Shown: in pieces, positions 1 to 6,352 of the stretch
How positions within the stretch are numbered: position 1 is the stretch's first letter
Layout of the letters: each line of letters begins with the position of its first letter
Assembly: GCA_017508505.1 (NCBI GenBank)
Contig: JAFVYT010000050.1
Location: 1 to 8,217 of the forward strand
Length of the DNA stretch: 8,217 nt
DNA from: Clostridia bacterium
GTDB lineage: Bacteria > Bacillota_A > Clostridia > Oscillospirales > SIG627
Reading direction: 5' to 3'
Program-made: the position numbers and the translations under genes
The notes under the pieces: generated by a model
What the model was told of the DNA's origin: nothing
Seen by the model: the letters and a program-made list of their open reading frames with translations, nothing else
The model's database searches: none

Positions 1-46
1 AAAAAGGGGATGTAAAAAAAGCGCAGACCGCCTATTCCTATAAAAC

Positions 47-91
47 AAAAGGGATTCTTTGGAATAAAACGTCCGAAGAATCCCTTTTTTT
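47..91. terminator. Long hairpin terminator, probably for a gene left of the window
   Basis: Bases 47-63 pair with 72-88 (core AAAGGGATTCTT against AAGAATCCCTTT) with one G-T wobble and an 8-base loop. Seven T follow on the plus strand (85-91) and TTTTGTTTTA on the minus strand, so it could stop transcripts from either side. A plus-strand gene ending left of the window, or read-through from the trk operon, are the likely clients. Confidence 0.8.
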
Positions 92-119
92 GATAAAAAC
101 AATAAAAAAACGCATTTTT

Positions 120-219
120 TGCTACGAACAAACTTCGCCACTCGACGTACCTTTGTACGCCTTCGGGTAACCAAAAAGCAAGGTAACCCTTGCTTTTTGC
201 TCAGTTTGTCCGTTCTGCA
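120..219. other. Structured intergenic stretch, possible three-way RNA junction
   Basis: Besides the hairpin at 173-198, ACAAACT (128-134) pairs with AGTTTGT (203-209), extended discontinuously by 124-126 with 211-213 and 120-122 with 217-219. Inside it, CGTAC (146-150) pairs with GTACG (155-159). Together these could form a closed stem carrying two hairpins. No open frame with a ribosome site is seen. It may be an extragenic repeat element, a small RNA or just terminator debris; the sequence alone does not decide. Confidence 0.35.
173..198. terminator. Hairpin terminator
   Basis: AAAAAGCAAGG (173-183) pairs perfectly with CCTTGCTTTTT (188-198) around a TAAC loop. The arms are A/T-rich at the base, so either strand ends in a run of five T. 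It is the second of three stacked terminators between the minus-strand operon and the window edge. Confidence 0.65.
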
Positions 220-231
220 TCTTTTTTTCCT

Positions 232-299
232 ATCCCCTTAAAAGGAGCTGTAAAAAAACCCAAGTTTTTTTACAGCTCCTTTTCTTTTTTCAAGGGGAT
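232..299 (-). terminator. Terminator of the trk operon
   Basis: A perfect 20-bp stem (240-259 with 264-283, loop CCAA) contains AGGAGCTGT/ACAGCTCCT and runs of A and T. An outer stem ATCCCCTT (232-239) with AAGGGGAT (292-299) encloses it. It begins two bases after the stop codon of the last operon gene (301-303), which fits an intrinsic terminator for that minus-strand transcript. Confidence 0.8.
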
Positions 300-300
300 T

Positions 301-957
301 TCAAAGGAGCTTTTGCCCGCCGATGACGAGCCCGAACTCCAGGCCGAGCTTTTCTGCGGCCTTGCGGCACAGGAGCATACGCTCCATAAAGATCTCGAAA
401 TACTCCATGACGGAGCTGAATTCGGGGTCGATATCCAGATGAAGAGTGATCTTTTTTTCCTTCTCCTCCAAGATCAAATCCGAGCGGGTGACGGAGTAGT
501 TGACACGATCGTGAATGTCGTAAAAGACGGCGCCCGGGTTGCGCACGCGGCTTCGTCTGACGTCCGCCTTGTCCGCAAGGATCAGGGCGGCGGCGATGGG
601 ATGCACGGGAGTACCCGTTCCCTCATCGTGGTTGCCGATGGCAGAGGTGACCAGAGCGATCTCCTCCGGCGCAAAGCCCCGCTCGCTGAGGAGCTGAAAG
701 GCCAGCACCGCACCGCTTTGGCTGTGATCCACCCGATTGACCAGGTTTCCGATGTCGTGGAGGAAGGCGGCGATCCTCGCAAGGTCCACCTCTCTCTCCG
801 AAAAGCCGAGGGCCTCCAGAATTTTTCCCGCGCGGTCTGCCACCAGTGCAACGTGGGCAAAGGAGTGCTCGGTAAAGCCGAGGGCTCCGAGGGTGGAATC
901 CGCGGCCTTGACGTAGGTGCGAATGGCGGGATCGTGTCTTAATTCTTCGTAGTTCAT
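301..957 (-). CDS. HD-domain phosphohydrolase-like protein
   Basis: This is a 218-residue protein with the HD-superfamily metal-binding pattern: His31/His35 (TEHSFAHV), His67-Asp68 (FLHDIGN), His110-Asp111 (IGNHDEG) and Asp129 (ILADKAD). HD proteins usually hydrolyse phosphate esters, often of nucleotides; the substrate here cannot be read. The start was set at 957 rather than the upstream in-frame ATG (1026) because an AAAGGA ribosome site sits five bases before it and the ATG overlaps the trkH stop as ATGA, implying translational coupling. The C-terminal third (about 150-218) has no motif I recognise. It is the last gene of the trk operon, followed at once by a terminator. A link to a nucleotide signal that controls potassium uptake (Trk/Ktr proteins of Gram-positives are known c-di-AMP targets) is possible but is inference. 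Confidence 0.85.
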   Translation of the reverse strand: MNYEELRHDPAIRTYVKAADSTLGALGFTEHSFAHVALVADRAGKILEALGFSEREVDLARIAAFLHDIGNLVNRVDHSQSGAVLAFQLLSERGFAPEEIALVTSAIGNHDEGTGTPVHPIAAALILADKADVRRSRVRNPGAVFYDIHDRVNYSVTRSDLILEEKEKKITLHLDIDPEFSSVMEYFEIFMERMLLCRKAAEKLGLEFGLVIGGQKLL

Positions 958-2420
958 TTGGGTCCTTTCTTTTGATGTCCTGCGCTCATCCAAGCGACAG
1001 GGTAAAGGGTGAGAAGGATCGGCCATATTTCGAGTCTGCCCAAGAGCATTGCGAGGGAAAGAAGGAGCTTGGAGAAGGGAGAATACATAGCAAAGCTTCC
1101 CATCGGCCCTACCAGATTCAGACCCGGGCCGACGTTGTTAAAGCAGGCGGCAACGGCGCTGAGGTTGGTTTCCAGATCAAAGCCGTTCAGGCTGATCAAA
1201 AGGAAAATGGCGGCAAAGCAGAACATATAAATGGTAAAATAGATGACCACGCCCTTGCGTGTCTCCTTGTCCACGCTCTTTCCGTCCACCCGAAGGGGAT
1301 TGATGCTTCTGGGGTGAAGCAAATGACGAAACTCGGCTTGACAGCTCTTAAAAAACAGAATGATACGGGAAATTTTGATGCCGCCCGCAGTACTGCCCGC
1401 GCAGGCACCGATGAACGTCAAAAGCAGCAGCACGGTTTTGGAAAAGGCGGGCCAAAGGTTGAAGTCTACAGAGGAAAAGCCCGTGGTGGTGGAAATCGAA
1501 ACCACTTGAAATATGCTGTGCCGCAGCGCTTCCGAGACAGAGGCGTAAAGCGGAGCGATATTCAGGCAGATGGCACCGGCAGCCACGATGGTGATTCCGA
1601 AATAGACCCACAGCTCCGAGGAGCTGAGAGCGGAGCGGAAGCGCCGAATGAGCATCAGGTAAAAGAGGTTGAAATTGATGCCGCACAGGAACATAAAGAG
1701 AATGATGAGCCATTGCTGAAGCGCGGTCATACTCCCTGCAGAGTCAGAGTGGACGCCAAAGCCGCCCGTTCCCACGCAGCCAAAGGCGTGTATGGAGCTG
1801 TCAAACAGACTCATTCCGCTGGCCCACAGGGAAAGGATCGCCGCTGCGGTGATGAAAAGATAGATGATATAGAGCACCTTTGCGGTGTCCCGCACCCGAG
1901 GAAGAAGCTTGCCCACGGAGGGGCCGGGCATCTCGGCACGGACGATATGGATGGTGCGGTCGGAGAGGTTGGGGATGAAGGCCATCAAAAAGACCAGAAC
2001 GCCCATTCCTCCCACCCAGTGGGTAAAGCTTCGCCAGAAGAGGAGCCCCTTCTCCATTGCCTCTATGTCGGTCAGAATAGAGGCTCCCGTGGTGGTAAAG
2101 CCGCTGACCGTTTCAAAAAAGGCGTCTACGTAAGAGGGGATCTGTCCCGAGAGAAAGAAGGGCAGTGCTCCGATGGCGGAAACCCCCGCCCAAGCGATGG
2201 AGGTGATGACAAAGCCCTCCTTGGCGTAGATCACCCGATCCTTCGGGCGAAACGCAAAGGTCAAAAGGACGCCCAGCGCCACCGCAATGCCGATGGTGAC
2301 CAAAAACGCGCCGGTGCAGGAGTTCCGATAGAGGATCGAGACGAGGGTGGGGAGGATCAAAAGTGCCGCCTCCAGAAGGACGATGAGTCCCACGGTATGA
2401 AAAACCATTCTTCGATTCAT
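954..2420 (-). CDS. trkH: Trk potassium uptake system, membrane subunit TrkH
   Basis: The 488-residue polytopic membrane protein is close to the usual length of TrkH (about 480). The four pore-loop selectivity filters are visible: TTTGAS (109-114), CVGTGGFG (215-222), TTTGFS (311-316) and NNVGPG (428-433), each carrying the conserved glycine. The glycine-rich intramembrane gate segment GACAGSTAGG lies at 338-347. It forms the potassium-conducting path and depends on the cytosolic TrkA ring for gating. The gene begins three bases after the trkA stop, with a GGAG site in the end of trkA, and its own stop overlaps the start of the HD gene. The N-terminal helix pair (about 7-60) favours TrkH over the shorter KtrB, though the two are related. 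All key residues appear present, so it should be functional. Confidence 0.96.
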   Translation of the reverse strand: MNRRMVFHTVGLIVLLEAALLILPTLVSILYRNSCTGAFLVTIGIAVALGVLLTFAFRPKDRVIYAKEGFVITSIAWAGVSAIGALPFFLSGQIPSYVDAFFETVSGFTTTGASILTDIEAMEKGLLFWRSFTHWVGGMGVLVFLMAFIPNLSDRTIHIVRAEMPGPSVGKLLPRVRDTAKVLYIIYLFITAAAILSLWASGMSLFDSSIHAFGCVGTGGFGVHSDSAGSMTALQQWLIILFMFLCGINFNLFYLMLIRRFRSALSSSELWVYFGITIVAAGAICLNIAPLYASVSEALRHSIFQVVSISTTTGFSSVDFNLWPAFSKTVLLLLTFIGACAGSTAGGIKISRIILFFKSCQAEFRHLLHPRSINPLRVDGKSVDKETRKGVVIYFTIYMFCFAAIFLLISLNGFDLETNLSAVAACFNNVGPGLNLVGPMGSFAMYSPFSKLLLSLAMLLGRLEIWPILLTLYPVAWMSAGHQKKGPK

Positions 2421-2423
2421 CGC

Positions 2424-3782
2424 TTACTCCATCATATCGGCCAGATCGGTGAGGGTTTGTCCCGCTGCCAGCACCACCACCCGATCCTCGGGCAGGATGC
2501 AGTCGGCACCGGTGGGGATGAGAGTTTGTCTCTTTCTCAGGATCCCCGCGATGAGGATGTTTTTCTTTAGCTTTAGATCCTTTAAGGGAACGTGGCAGTA
2601 GGGGAAGTCCTCCCCTACGACAAATTCCAATGCCTCGGCCTTACCGTCCATCAGCTTATACAGGGTTTCGATCTTGCTGCCCTCGGAATTCTGCAGGGCG
2701 CGGGCGTAGCGGGTCAAAACGGCGCTGACGAGCTTTCTCGGGGAGATGGTGCAGTCCAGGCCGAGCTTTGCGGCCATGACGTAAAAGTCCTCCCGATTGA
2801 TCTTGGTAATGACGCGTTCTACGCCACGGCTTTTGGCAAGATAGGAGATGAGGATGTTTTCCTCGTCGTTTCCCGTGAGCGTGACGAAGGCATCCATGGA
2901 GCTGAGGCCCTCCTCCAGAAGAAGCTCCTCCTTTGCCCCGTCTCCGCAGATGACGATGGCTCCGGGCAAGGCCTCCGCCATAAGCTCGCATATTTCCTTA
3001 TTCTTATCCACAACGGTGACGCGACAGCCGCTGTCAAGGAGCAGCTTGGCCAGATAAAAGGTGGCGCGTCCTGCTCCTATGATCATCACGGCGCGGGCGC
3101 GGGCCATTTCCAGACCCAGCATTTGCAAAAGACGCTGCATTTCCTCTGCGTCGGCGGTCAGACCGATGCGGTCGCCGCTTTCCAGGACAAAGGAGCCTCC
3201 GGGGATGAATGCCTCTCCGTTCCGCTGAACCGTACCTACAAGGTAGGAGGCGGGATATTTCTTCTTCATTTCCATCAGGCTTTTGCCGATGAGAACGGAG
3301 TTCTCCTTCAAAACCAGCTCCACGATCTCGAAGCTCTTTCGGGAGAAGGTCTCCACGCTTTCCGCACCGGGCATCTGCAGGAGATGGAACAATTCCTTTG
3401 CCGCCAATTTATCCGGATTGATGGTAAAGGACAGGTCGAGGGTCTGCTTGATAAACCCAAGGCTTTTGTCGTTATATTCGGGATTTCGGATCCGTGCGAT
3501 GGTATTCTTTACCCCCAGACGCTTTGCCATAAAGCAGCAGAGCATATTGAACTCGTCCGAGCCCGTAACCGCAATGAGGAGCTGGGCGTTTTCCACCCCT
3601 GCCTCGGTCAGGGTCTCCCAGTCCACACCGTTGCCGCAAACGCACATTACGTCGTAGAGATTGGAGATCTCCGCAATTACCCCGGGATCGCTGTCCACCG
3701 CGACCACGTCGTGTCCCTCCTGCACCAGATTCTGCAGGATGGTGGTGCCGATCTTGCCACCGCCAACAATAATGATGTTCAT
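2424..3782 (-). CDS. trkA: Trk potassium transporter, regulatory NAD-binding subunit TrkA
   Basis: The 452-residue protein has the classic duplicated layout of TrkA: RCK-N Rossmann domain with GGGKIG (7-12) and Asp30, an RCK-C domain (about 140-220), a second RCK-N with GAGRATFY (236-243) and Asp259, and a second RCK-C (about 370-450). In the family, these domains form a cytosolic gating ring under TrkH that binds NAD(H) or ATP/ADP. The start is supported by an AAGGGA site six bases upstream. It lies 27 bases after the preceding operon gene and three bases before trkH, so transcription with trkH is nearly certain. The first nucleotide-binding motif is canonical; the second has GAGRAT, a mild variation common in second domains. 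Confidence 0.96.
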   Translation of the reverse strand: MNIIIVGGGKIGTTILQNLVQEGHDVVAVDSDPGVIAEISNLYDVMCVCGNGVDWETLTEAGVENAQLLIAVTGSDEFNMLCCFMAKRLGVKNTIARIRNPEYNDKSLGFIKQTLDLSFTINPDKLAAKELFHLLQMPGAESVETFSRKSFEIVELVLKENSVLIGKSLMEMKKKYPASYLVGTVQRNGEAFIPGGSFVLESGDRIGLTADAEEMQRLLQMLGLEMARARAVMIIGAGRATFYLAKLLLDSGCRVTVVDKNKEICELMAEALPGAIVICGDGAKEELLLEEGLSSMDAFVTLTGNDEENILISYLAKSRGVERVITKINREDFYVMAAKLGLDCTISPRKLVSAVLTRYARALQNSEGSKIETLYKLMDGKAEALEFVVGEDFPYCHVPLKDLKLKKNILIAGILRKRQTLIPTGADCILPEDRVVVLAAGQTLTDLADMME

Positions 3783-3809
3783 ATTCTGTCCCTTTTCACT
3801 TCTCCTTAT

Positions 3810-4721
3810 TTAGCGCTTTTCGCGCGCAAGATACCAGCGGATCTCGTCGCGGATCCAATAGCGGAATTCACAGTCAAACAGGCGCTTTTCGTGGGGGAGT
3901 AGCTTTTCATAGCACGCCGCTCCGTCCACCCAGCCCTCCCAAATATCCGCATAACAAAAATCGTATCGCCCGTTTTCCACCTCTTCCATAAAGCGGAAGG
4001 CGTCTGCCTCCACAAGACGGATCTTTTCCTTTTTGGGAAAATGGGGCAGGAGCTCCTCCCGAAAGATCTTCAGGATCTCGGGGCTTTTTTCTACAACGGT
4101 GATCTCCCGCACCTTGTCGATAAGGGAGACGTGAAAGGGGTAGTACCCCAGTCCCAGGCCCAAAACCAGCACCCTTCCGTGGGCATCTGCAACGTCCGGG
4201 GTCATAGAGTACACCTCCGAGGGACACACGCTGACCCAAGGAACGTTCCCCTCGTACACCGCGGGAAAGCGAACTTTCTTTGGAAAAAAGCCGATCCGCG
4301 GAACCACGAGCTCCTCGTCCAGACGGGGCATATCATACTGAAAATACTCGCCCCTTTCGTAGTGGGCCTCGGTTAAAAGGATCTTTCCGATACGGCGCTC
4401 CCGAATCGGTACCGTGGCAAGGTACGGGTCGGCGAAGAATTCCTTCGGATCCAGCCTTTTCGCTTCGGAAAAAAGCTTTTGGAGGTACGCCTCGTCCGCT
4501 CTGTCCCAAAGGTCCATCCCGTCGCAAAAGCGGAGCATCATATAAAATAGCTCAAAGTCTCCCTTATAAAAGCCGTCCCGAGCCAATTGTGCAAGCTTCT
4601 CCTCGGAATAGCCCTCCCGTGCGCGCAAAAGATCCGCCTCGCTGTAGTCGATGCGAGGGGCGTTTTCCGCAATGACGCGGGCGATGTGTGCCGTAACGGC
4701 AAGGGATTCGTCTTTGGTCAT
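3810..4721 (-). CDS. Unrecognised Rossmann-fold protein, spermidine-synthase/methyltransferase-like
   Basis: This is a 303-residue soluble protein and the first gene of the trk operon. The C-terminal half looks like a class I SAM-binding Rossmann fold: motif I VLVLGLGLGYYPF (184-196), an acidic residue at the end of strand two (VVEKS, Glu211), then VEADAF (237-242) and DFCYADIWEGW (254-264). The N-terminal half (1-165) is helical and charged and I do not recognise it. No polyamine-binding signature is evident, so neither spermidine synthase nor a specific methyltransferase should be assigned. The start at 4721 is chosen over an in-frame ATG at 4853 because the AAAAGGA site lies nine bases upstream, and because the longer form would run through the promoter. 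Its relation to potassium transport is unknown. Confidence 0.85.
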   Translation of the reverse strand: MTKDESLAVTAHIARVIAENAPRIDYSEADLLRAREGYSEEKLAQLARDGFYKGDFELFYMMLRFCDGMDLWDRADEAYLQKLFSEAKRLDPKEFFADPYLATVPIRERRIGKILLTEAHYERGEYFQYDMPRLDEELVVPRIGFFPKKVRFPAVYEGNVPWVSVCPSEVYSMTPDVADAHGRVLVLGLGLGYYPFHVSLIDKVREITVVEKSPEILKIFREELLPHFPKKEKIRLVEADAFRFMEEVENGRYDFCYADIWEGWVDGAACYEKLLPHEKRLFDCEFRYWIRDEIRWYLAREKR

Positions 4722-4739
4722 AGGATACCGTCCTTTTCT

Positions 4740-4754
4740 ACTAGGCTCAGTATA
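4740..4754 (-). repeat. 15-base promoter repeat, copy at the trk operon
   Basis: TATACTGAGCCTAGT (read on the minus strand) covers the -10 box and the bases just downstream. The identical 15-mer occurs at 6155-6169, again as the -10 and discriminator of a minus-strand promoter (lrp). Confidence 0.85.
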
Positions 4755-4777
4755 CCACGCTTTTTGAAAAATGCAAA
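4749..4777 (-). promoter_or_regulatory. Promoter of the trk operon
   Basis: On the minus strand, TATACT (4754-4749) is preceded by TGG, an extended -10. Seventeen bases upstream is TTTGCA (4777-4772), a weak -35. The predicted start is about 20 bases before the ribosome site of the first gene, so the leader is too short for a riboswitch. Confidence 0.75.
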
Positions 4778-4786
4778 GATAATCTT
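4776..4786. promoter_or_regulatory. Palindrome AAGATAATCTT, possible operator
   Basis: AAGAT-A-ATCTT is a perfect 11-base palindrome lying exactly midway between the two divergent -10 boxes (4749-4754 and 4807-4812) and overlapping both -35 regions. A related imperfect sequence (AAGATGATTT) sits at the same relative place above the lrp promoter. A regulator bound here would affect both directions; the regulator is unknown. Confidence 0.4.
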
Positions 4787-4812
4787 GCAAAAAATATACT
4801 TTTTGGTATACT
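4784..4812 (+). promoter_or_regulatory. Promoter of the phosphodiesterase gene
   Basis: TATACT (4807-4812) preceded by TGG gives an extended -10; CTTGCA (4784-4789) is the -35 with a 17-base spacer. It mirrors the trk-operon promoter: TGGTATAC at 4804-4811 is the inverted copy of GTATACCA at 4750-4757. Confidence 0.7.
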
Positions 4813-4857
4813 AAAAGAGTAGAAGACCATATCGAAAGCGAAATAAGGAGCAATGTT

Positions 4858-5400
4858 ATGAAATGGTTGATTGCGTCGGATCTTCACGGCTCTGCTTTGA
4901 CCTGCCGTGCACTCCTCGAGGCCTTTGACAGAGAAAGGGCTGACCGCCTTTTGTTTTTGGGGGATCTGCTTTACCACGGACCGAGAAACAACCTGCCCGA
5001 TGGCTATGAGCCGAAGGAGGTCATTGGGATGCTCAACGATCGAAAGGATTCTCTTTTTTGTGTGCGGGGCAACTGTGACACGGAGGTGGATCAGATGGTG
5101 CTGGAGTTTCCCATTATGGCCCCCTACGCTCTGATCCCTTTGGGAGAAAGAATGATTTTTGCAACCCACGGACATCACTTTCATCAGGGTGCTATGCCGC
5201 CCCTAAAGGCGGGGGATATCCTCCTCCACGGGCATACTCACGTGCCCACCTGGGATGCGGTGGGAGAGCGGTATATTTTCAATCCCGGCTCCGTTACCAT
5301 CCCCAAGGGAGGCTCTGTCCGGGGCTATATGACCCTGGAGGAGGGTGCTTTTCTCTGGAAAAGCCTGGAGGGGGAGCTCCTCCATTCTCTGACCCTTTAA
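4858..5400 (+). CDS. yfcE: YfcE-type metallophosphoesterase
   Basis: The 180-residue protein is almost the length of Escherichia coli YfcE (184). All calcineurin-like metallophosphoesterase motifs are in order: DLHG (8-11), GDLLYHGPRN (35-44), GNCD (71-74), THGHH (103-107) and HGHTH (124-128), followed by NPGS (142-145). The fold binds two divalent metals and cleaves phosphodiester bonds; YfcE itself acts on artificial phosphodiesters and its natural substrate is not settled. The start is fixed by AAGGAG seven bases upstream; an ATG five bases earlier meets a stop after one codon. It is driven from the divergent promoter shared with the trk operon. Its stop overlaps the stop of the convergent small gene, and no intrinsic terminator is seen directly after it. 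Confidence 0.95.
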   Translation: MKWLIASDLHGSALTCRALLEAFDRERADRLLFLGDLLYHGPRNNLPDGYEPKEVIGMLNDRKDSLFCVRGNCDTEVDQMVLEFPIMAPYALIPLGERMIFATHGHHFHQGAMPPLKAGDILLHGHTHVPTWDAVGERYIFNPGSVTIPKGGSVRGYMTLEEGAFLWKSLEGELLHSLTL

Positions 5401-5543
5401 ATCAGGATCAGCGTGACTCCGAGAACGGTCCCCAGGATCAGACAAAGGGCGATGAGCAGCTCCTTTTCCATGCGGAGCCTGCGCTGGCTCTCCAGAAGCT
5501 TGCGGATTTTTCTTTCGGCGTGATTGGGAATGTTTTTCGTCAC
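5397..5543 (-). CDS. Small single-span membrane protein, 48 residues
   Basis: I do not recognise this gene. A GTG start at 5543 follows a perfect AGGAGG ribosome site with an eight-base spacer, which is stronger than any other start in the frame; the in-frame ATG at 5675 lies beyond the lrp terminator. The product has a basic, helical N-terminal half (about 9-27, rich in Arg/Lys: AERKIRKLLESQRRLRMEKE) and one hydrophobic segment from about residue 29 to the last residue, 48, suggesting a tail-anchored protein with a cytosolic basic part. Its TAA stop shares bases with the yfcE stop (TTAA at 5397-5400), so the two genes are exactly convergent. Function cannot be inferred; small membrane proteins often act as regulators of larger membrane partners. 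Confidence 0.7.
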   Translation of the reverse strand: MTKNIPNHAERKIRKLLESQRRLRMEKELLIALCLILGTVLGVTLILI

Positions 5544-5584
5544 GGTTTTGTCCTCCTTGTGCTTGTTTTTCTTTTTCTGAGGAC

Positions 5585-5613
5585 AGTGTAACACATTGAA
5601 TGTACCATAAAAC
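5585..5613 (-). promoter_or_regulatory. Possible promoter of the small membrane protein gene
   Basis: On the minus strand, TACACT (5590-5585) has a preceding TGT (extended -10), with only a weak -35 (GTTTTA) 17 bases upstream. An alternative is TTGTCA (5635-5630) with TTTTAT (5612-5607), also at 17 bases. Either would put the start downstream of the lrp terminator, giving the small gene its own transcript. Confidence 0.35.
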
Positions 5614-5633
5614 GGACAGCATCGGCGCTTGAC

Positions 5634-5667
5634 AAAAAAAGTCCACTCTTTTGGGGTGGACTTTTTC
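5634..5667 (-). terminator. Terminator of the lrp/asnC gene
   Basis: GTCCAC (5641-5646) pairs with GTGGAC (5656-5661), flanked by an A run (5634-5640) and a T run (5662-5666). On the minus strand the hairpin is followed by seven T. It abuts the lrp stop codon (5668-5670) and can also act on the plus strand. Confidence 0.8.
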
Positions 5668-6135
5668 TTATGCAAATTTTGCGGGGTCGGGCAGGAGCGT
5701 GGTGCCGGTTTTCAAGGATTTGAGCACCACGTTGGTACGGGTGCCGGAAACACCGGGAAAGCTTTTGATGGTGCGGTGGATCTCCTCCAGCTCCTCCGAG
5801 GGGGCGAGCACCTTCAGCATAAAGTCAAAATCTCCCGAAATATAGTAGCAGGATACCACGCAGGCCGTTTCCTCTACCATTTTTGCAAAGGCGTCGTAGA
5901 ACTTGGGGTGATCCAGGGAGACCTCCATCAAGGCGGTTACGGTGTTGCCGAGCTTTTTCTGATCGATGACGGCGGTGTAGGCGGTGATGACACCGCTTTG
6001 CTCCAGCTTGCGGATGCGCTCCGTGACAGAGGATACGGAAAGCCCCACTATTTGACTGATCTGAGAGGCCTTGATGCGGGCGTTTTCCTTTAAAAGTCCG
6101 AGGATTCGGATGTCAATATCGTCGAGGCGAACCAT
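5668..6135 (-). CDS. Lrp/AsnC-family transcriptional regulator
   Basis: The 155-residue protein has the typical length and two-domain build of the family. Residues 4-50 form the AsnC-type helix-turn-helix (LDDIDIRILGLLKENAR, then ISQIVGLSVSSVTERIRKLE), and about 66-140 form the RAM ligand-binding and oligomerisation domain with the GDFDF motif (101-105). Such proteins usually sense amino acids and act as dimers to octamers. The start has an AAAGGG site seven bases upstream. It is transcribed alone, away from the AGCS symporter, and ends in its own terminator. Its promoter strongly resembles that of the trk operon. Autoregulation and control of the adjacent symporter are likely by family precedent but are inferred. 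Confidence 0.95.
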   Translation of the reverse strand: MVRLDDIDIRILGLLKENARIKASQISQIVGLSVSSVTERIRKLEQSGVITAYTAVIDQKKLGNTVTALMEVSLDHPKFYDAFAKMVEETACVVSCYYISGDFDFMLKVLAPSEELEEIHRTIKSFPGVSGTRTNVVLKSLKTGTTLLPDPAKFA

Positions 6136-6154
6136 AGTTATACCCTTTCAAAAA

Positions 6155-6169
6155 ACTAGGCTCAGTATA
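6155..6169 (-). repeat. 15-base promoter repeat, copy at lrp
   Basis: This is the second copy of TATACTGAGCCTAGT, identical to 4740-4754, covering the lrp -10 box and discriminator. Confidence 0.85.
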
Positions 6170-6192
6170 GCAATTTTGACAAAAGCCGTCAA
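6164..6192 (-). promoter_or_regulatory. Promoter of the lrp/asnC gene
   Basis: On the minus strand, TTGACG (6192-6187) and TATACT (6169-6164) are separated by 17 bases, with TGC before the -10 (extended -10). A short inverted repeat TTGAC/GTCAA (6176-6180 and 6188-6192) overlaps the -35 and spacer and could be an operator. Confidence 0.85.
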
Positions 6193-6246
6193 GATGATTT
6201 GCAAAAGAAATCTCATCTTTTTTTTATATCCAGAAAGAATGCCGAC

Positions 6247-6310
6247 AAAATCCGAACTCTTTTCGATTTTACAAAGAGAAACCGAAGCTTTTTCGGAATT
6301 GCCCGAAAAA
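6247..6310 (+). other. Structured leader upstream of the AGCS symporter
   Basis: Three hairpins can be drawn on the plus strand: AAAAT(C)CGAA with TTCGATTTT (6247-6270), CCGAA (6282-6286) with TTCGG (6292-6296), and TTTTTCGG (6289-6296) with CCGAAAAA (6303-6310). The last two compete for the same bases. No convincing plus-strand promoter was found for the symporter: TTGACA at 6176-6181 has no matching -10. Confidence 0.35.
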
Positions 6311-6352
6311 ACAAGGCATAGAATGAAAGGAGAAAAAGGGAGGGGAACGGCG

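Noticed and set aside
190..942. 250-codon open frame on the plus strand opposite the HD gene
   Set aside because: It begins inside a terminator hairpin and runs antisense to a gene with a clear HD motif and a coupled start.
972..2570. 532-codon open frame on the plus strand opposite trkH
   Set aside because: It is the antisense shadow of trkH: the product is highly charged, has no domain or membrane logic, and there is no ribosome site or promoter; trkH on the other strand carries every family motif.
2592..3902. 436-codon open frame on the plus strand opposite trkA
   Set aside because: Antisense shadow of trkA, low-complexity His/Gln/Gly-rich translation without recognisable domains.
4722..4853. 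N-terminal extension of the Rossmann-fold protein to an ATG at 4853
   Set aside because: It would place the operon promoter and divergent control region inside the coding sequence; the internal start at 4721 has a good ribosome site.
6192..6225. Hairpin AGATGA/TCATCT followed by eight T, possible plus-strand attenuator
   Set aside because: The stem is A/T-rich with a bulge, no plus-strand promoter is seen upstream of it, and the left arm is better explained as the element shared with the trk-operon promoter.
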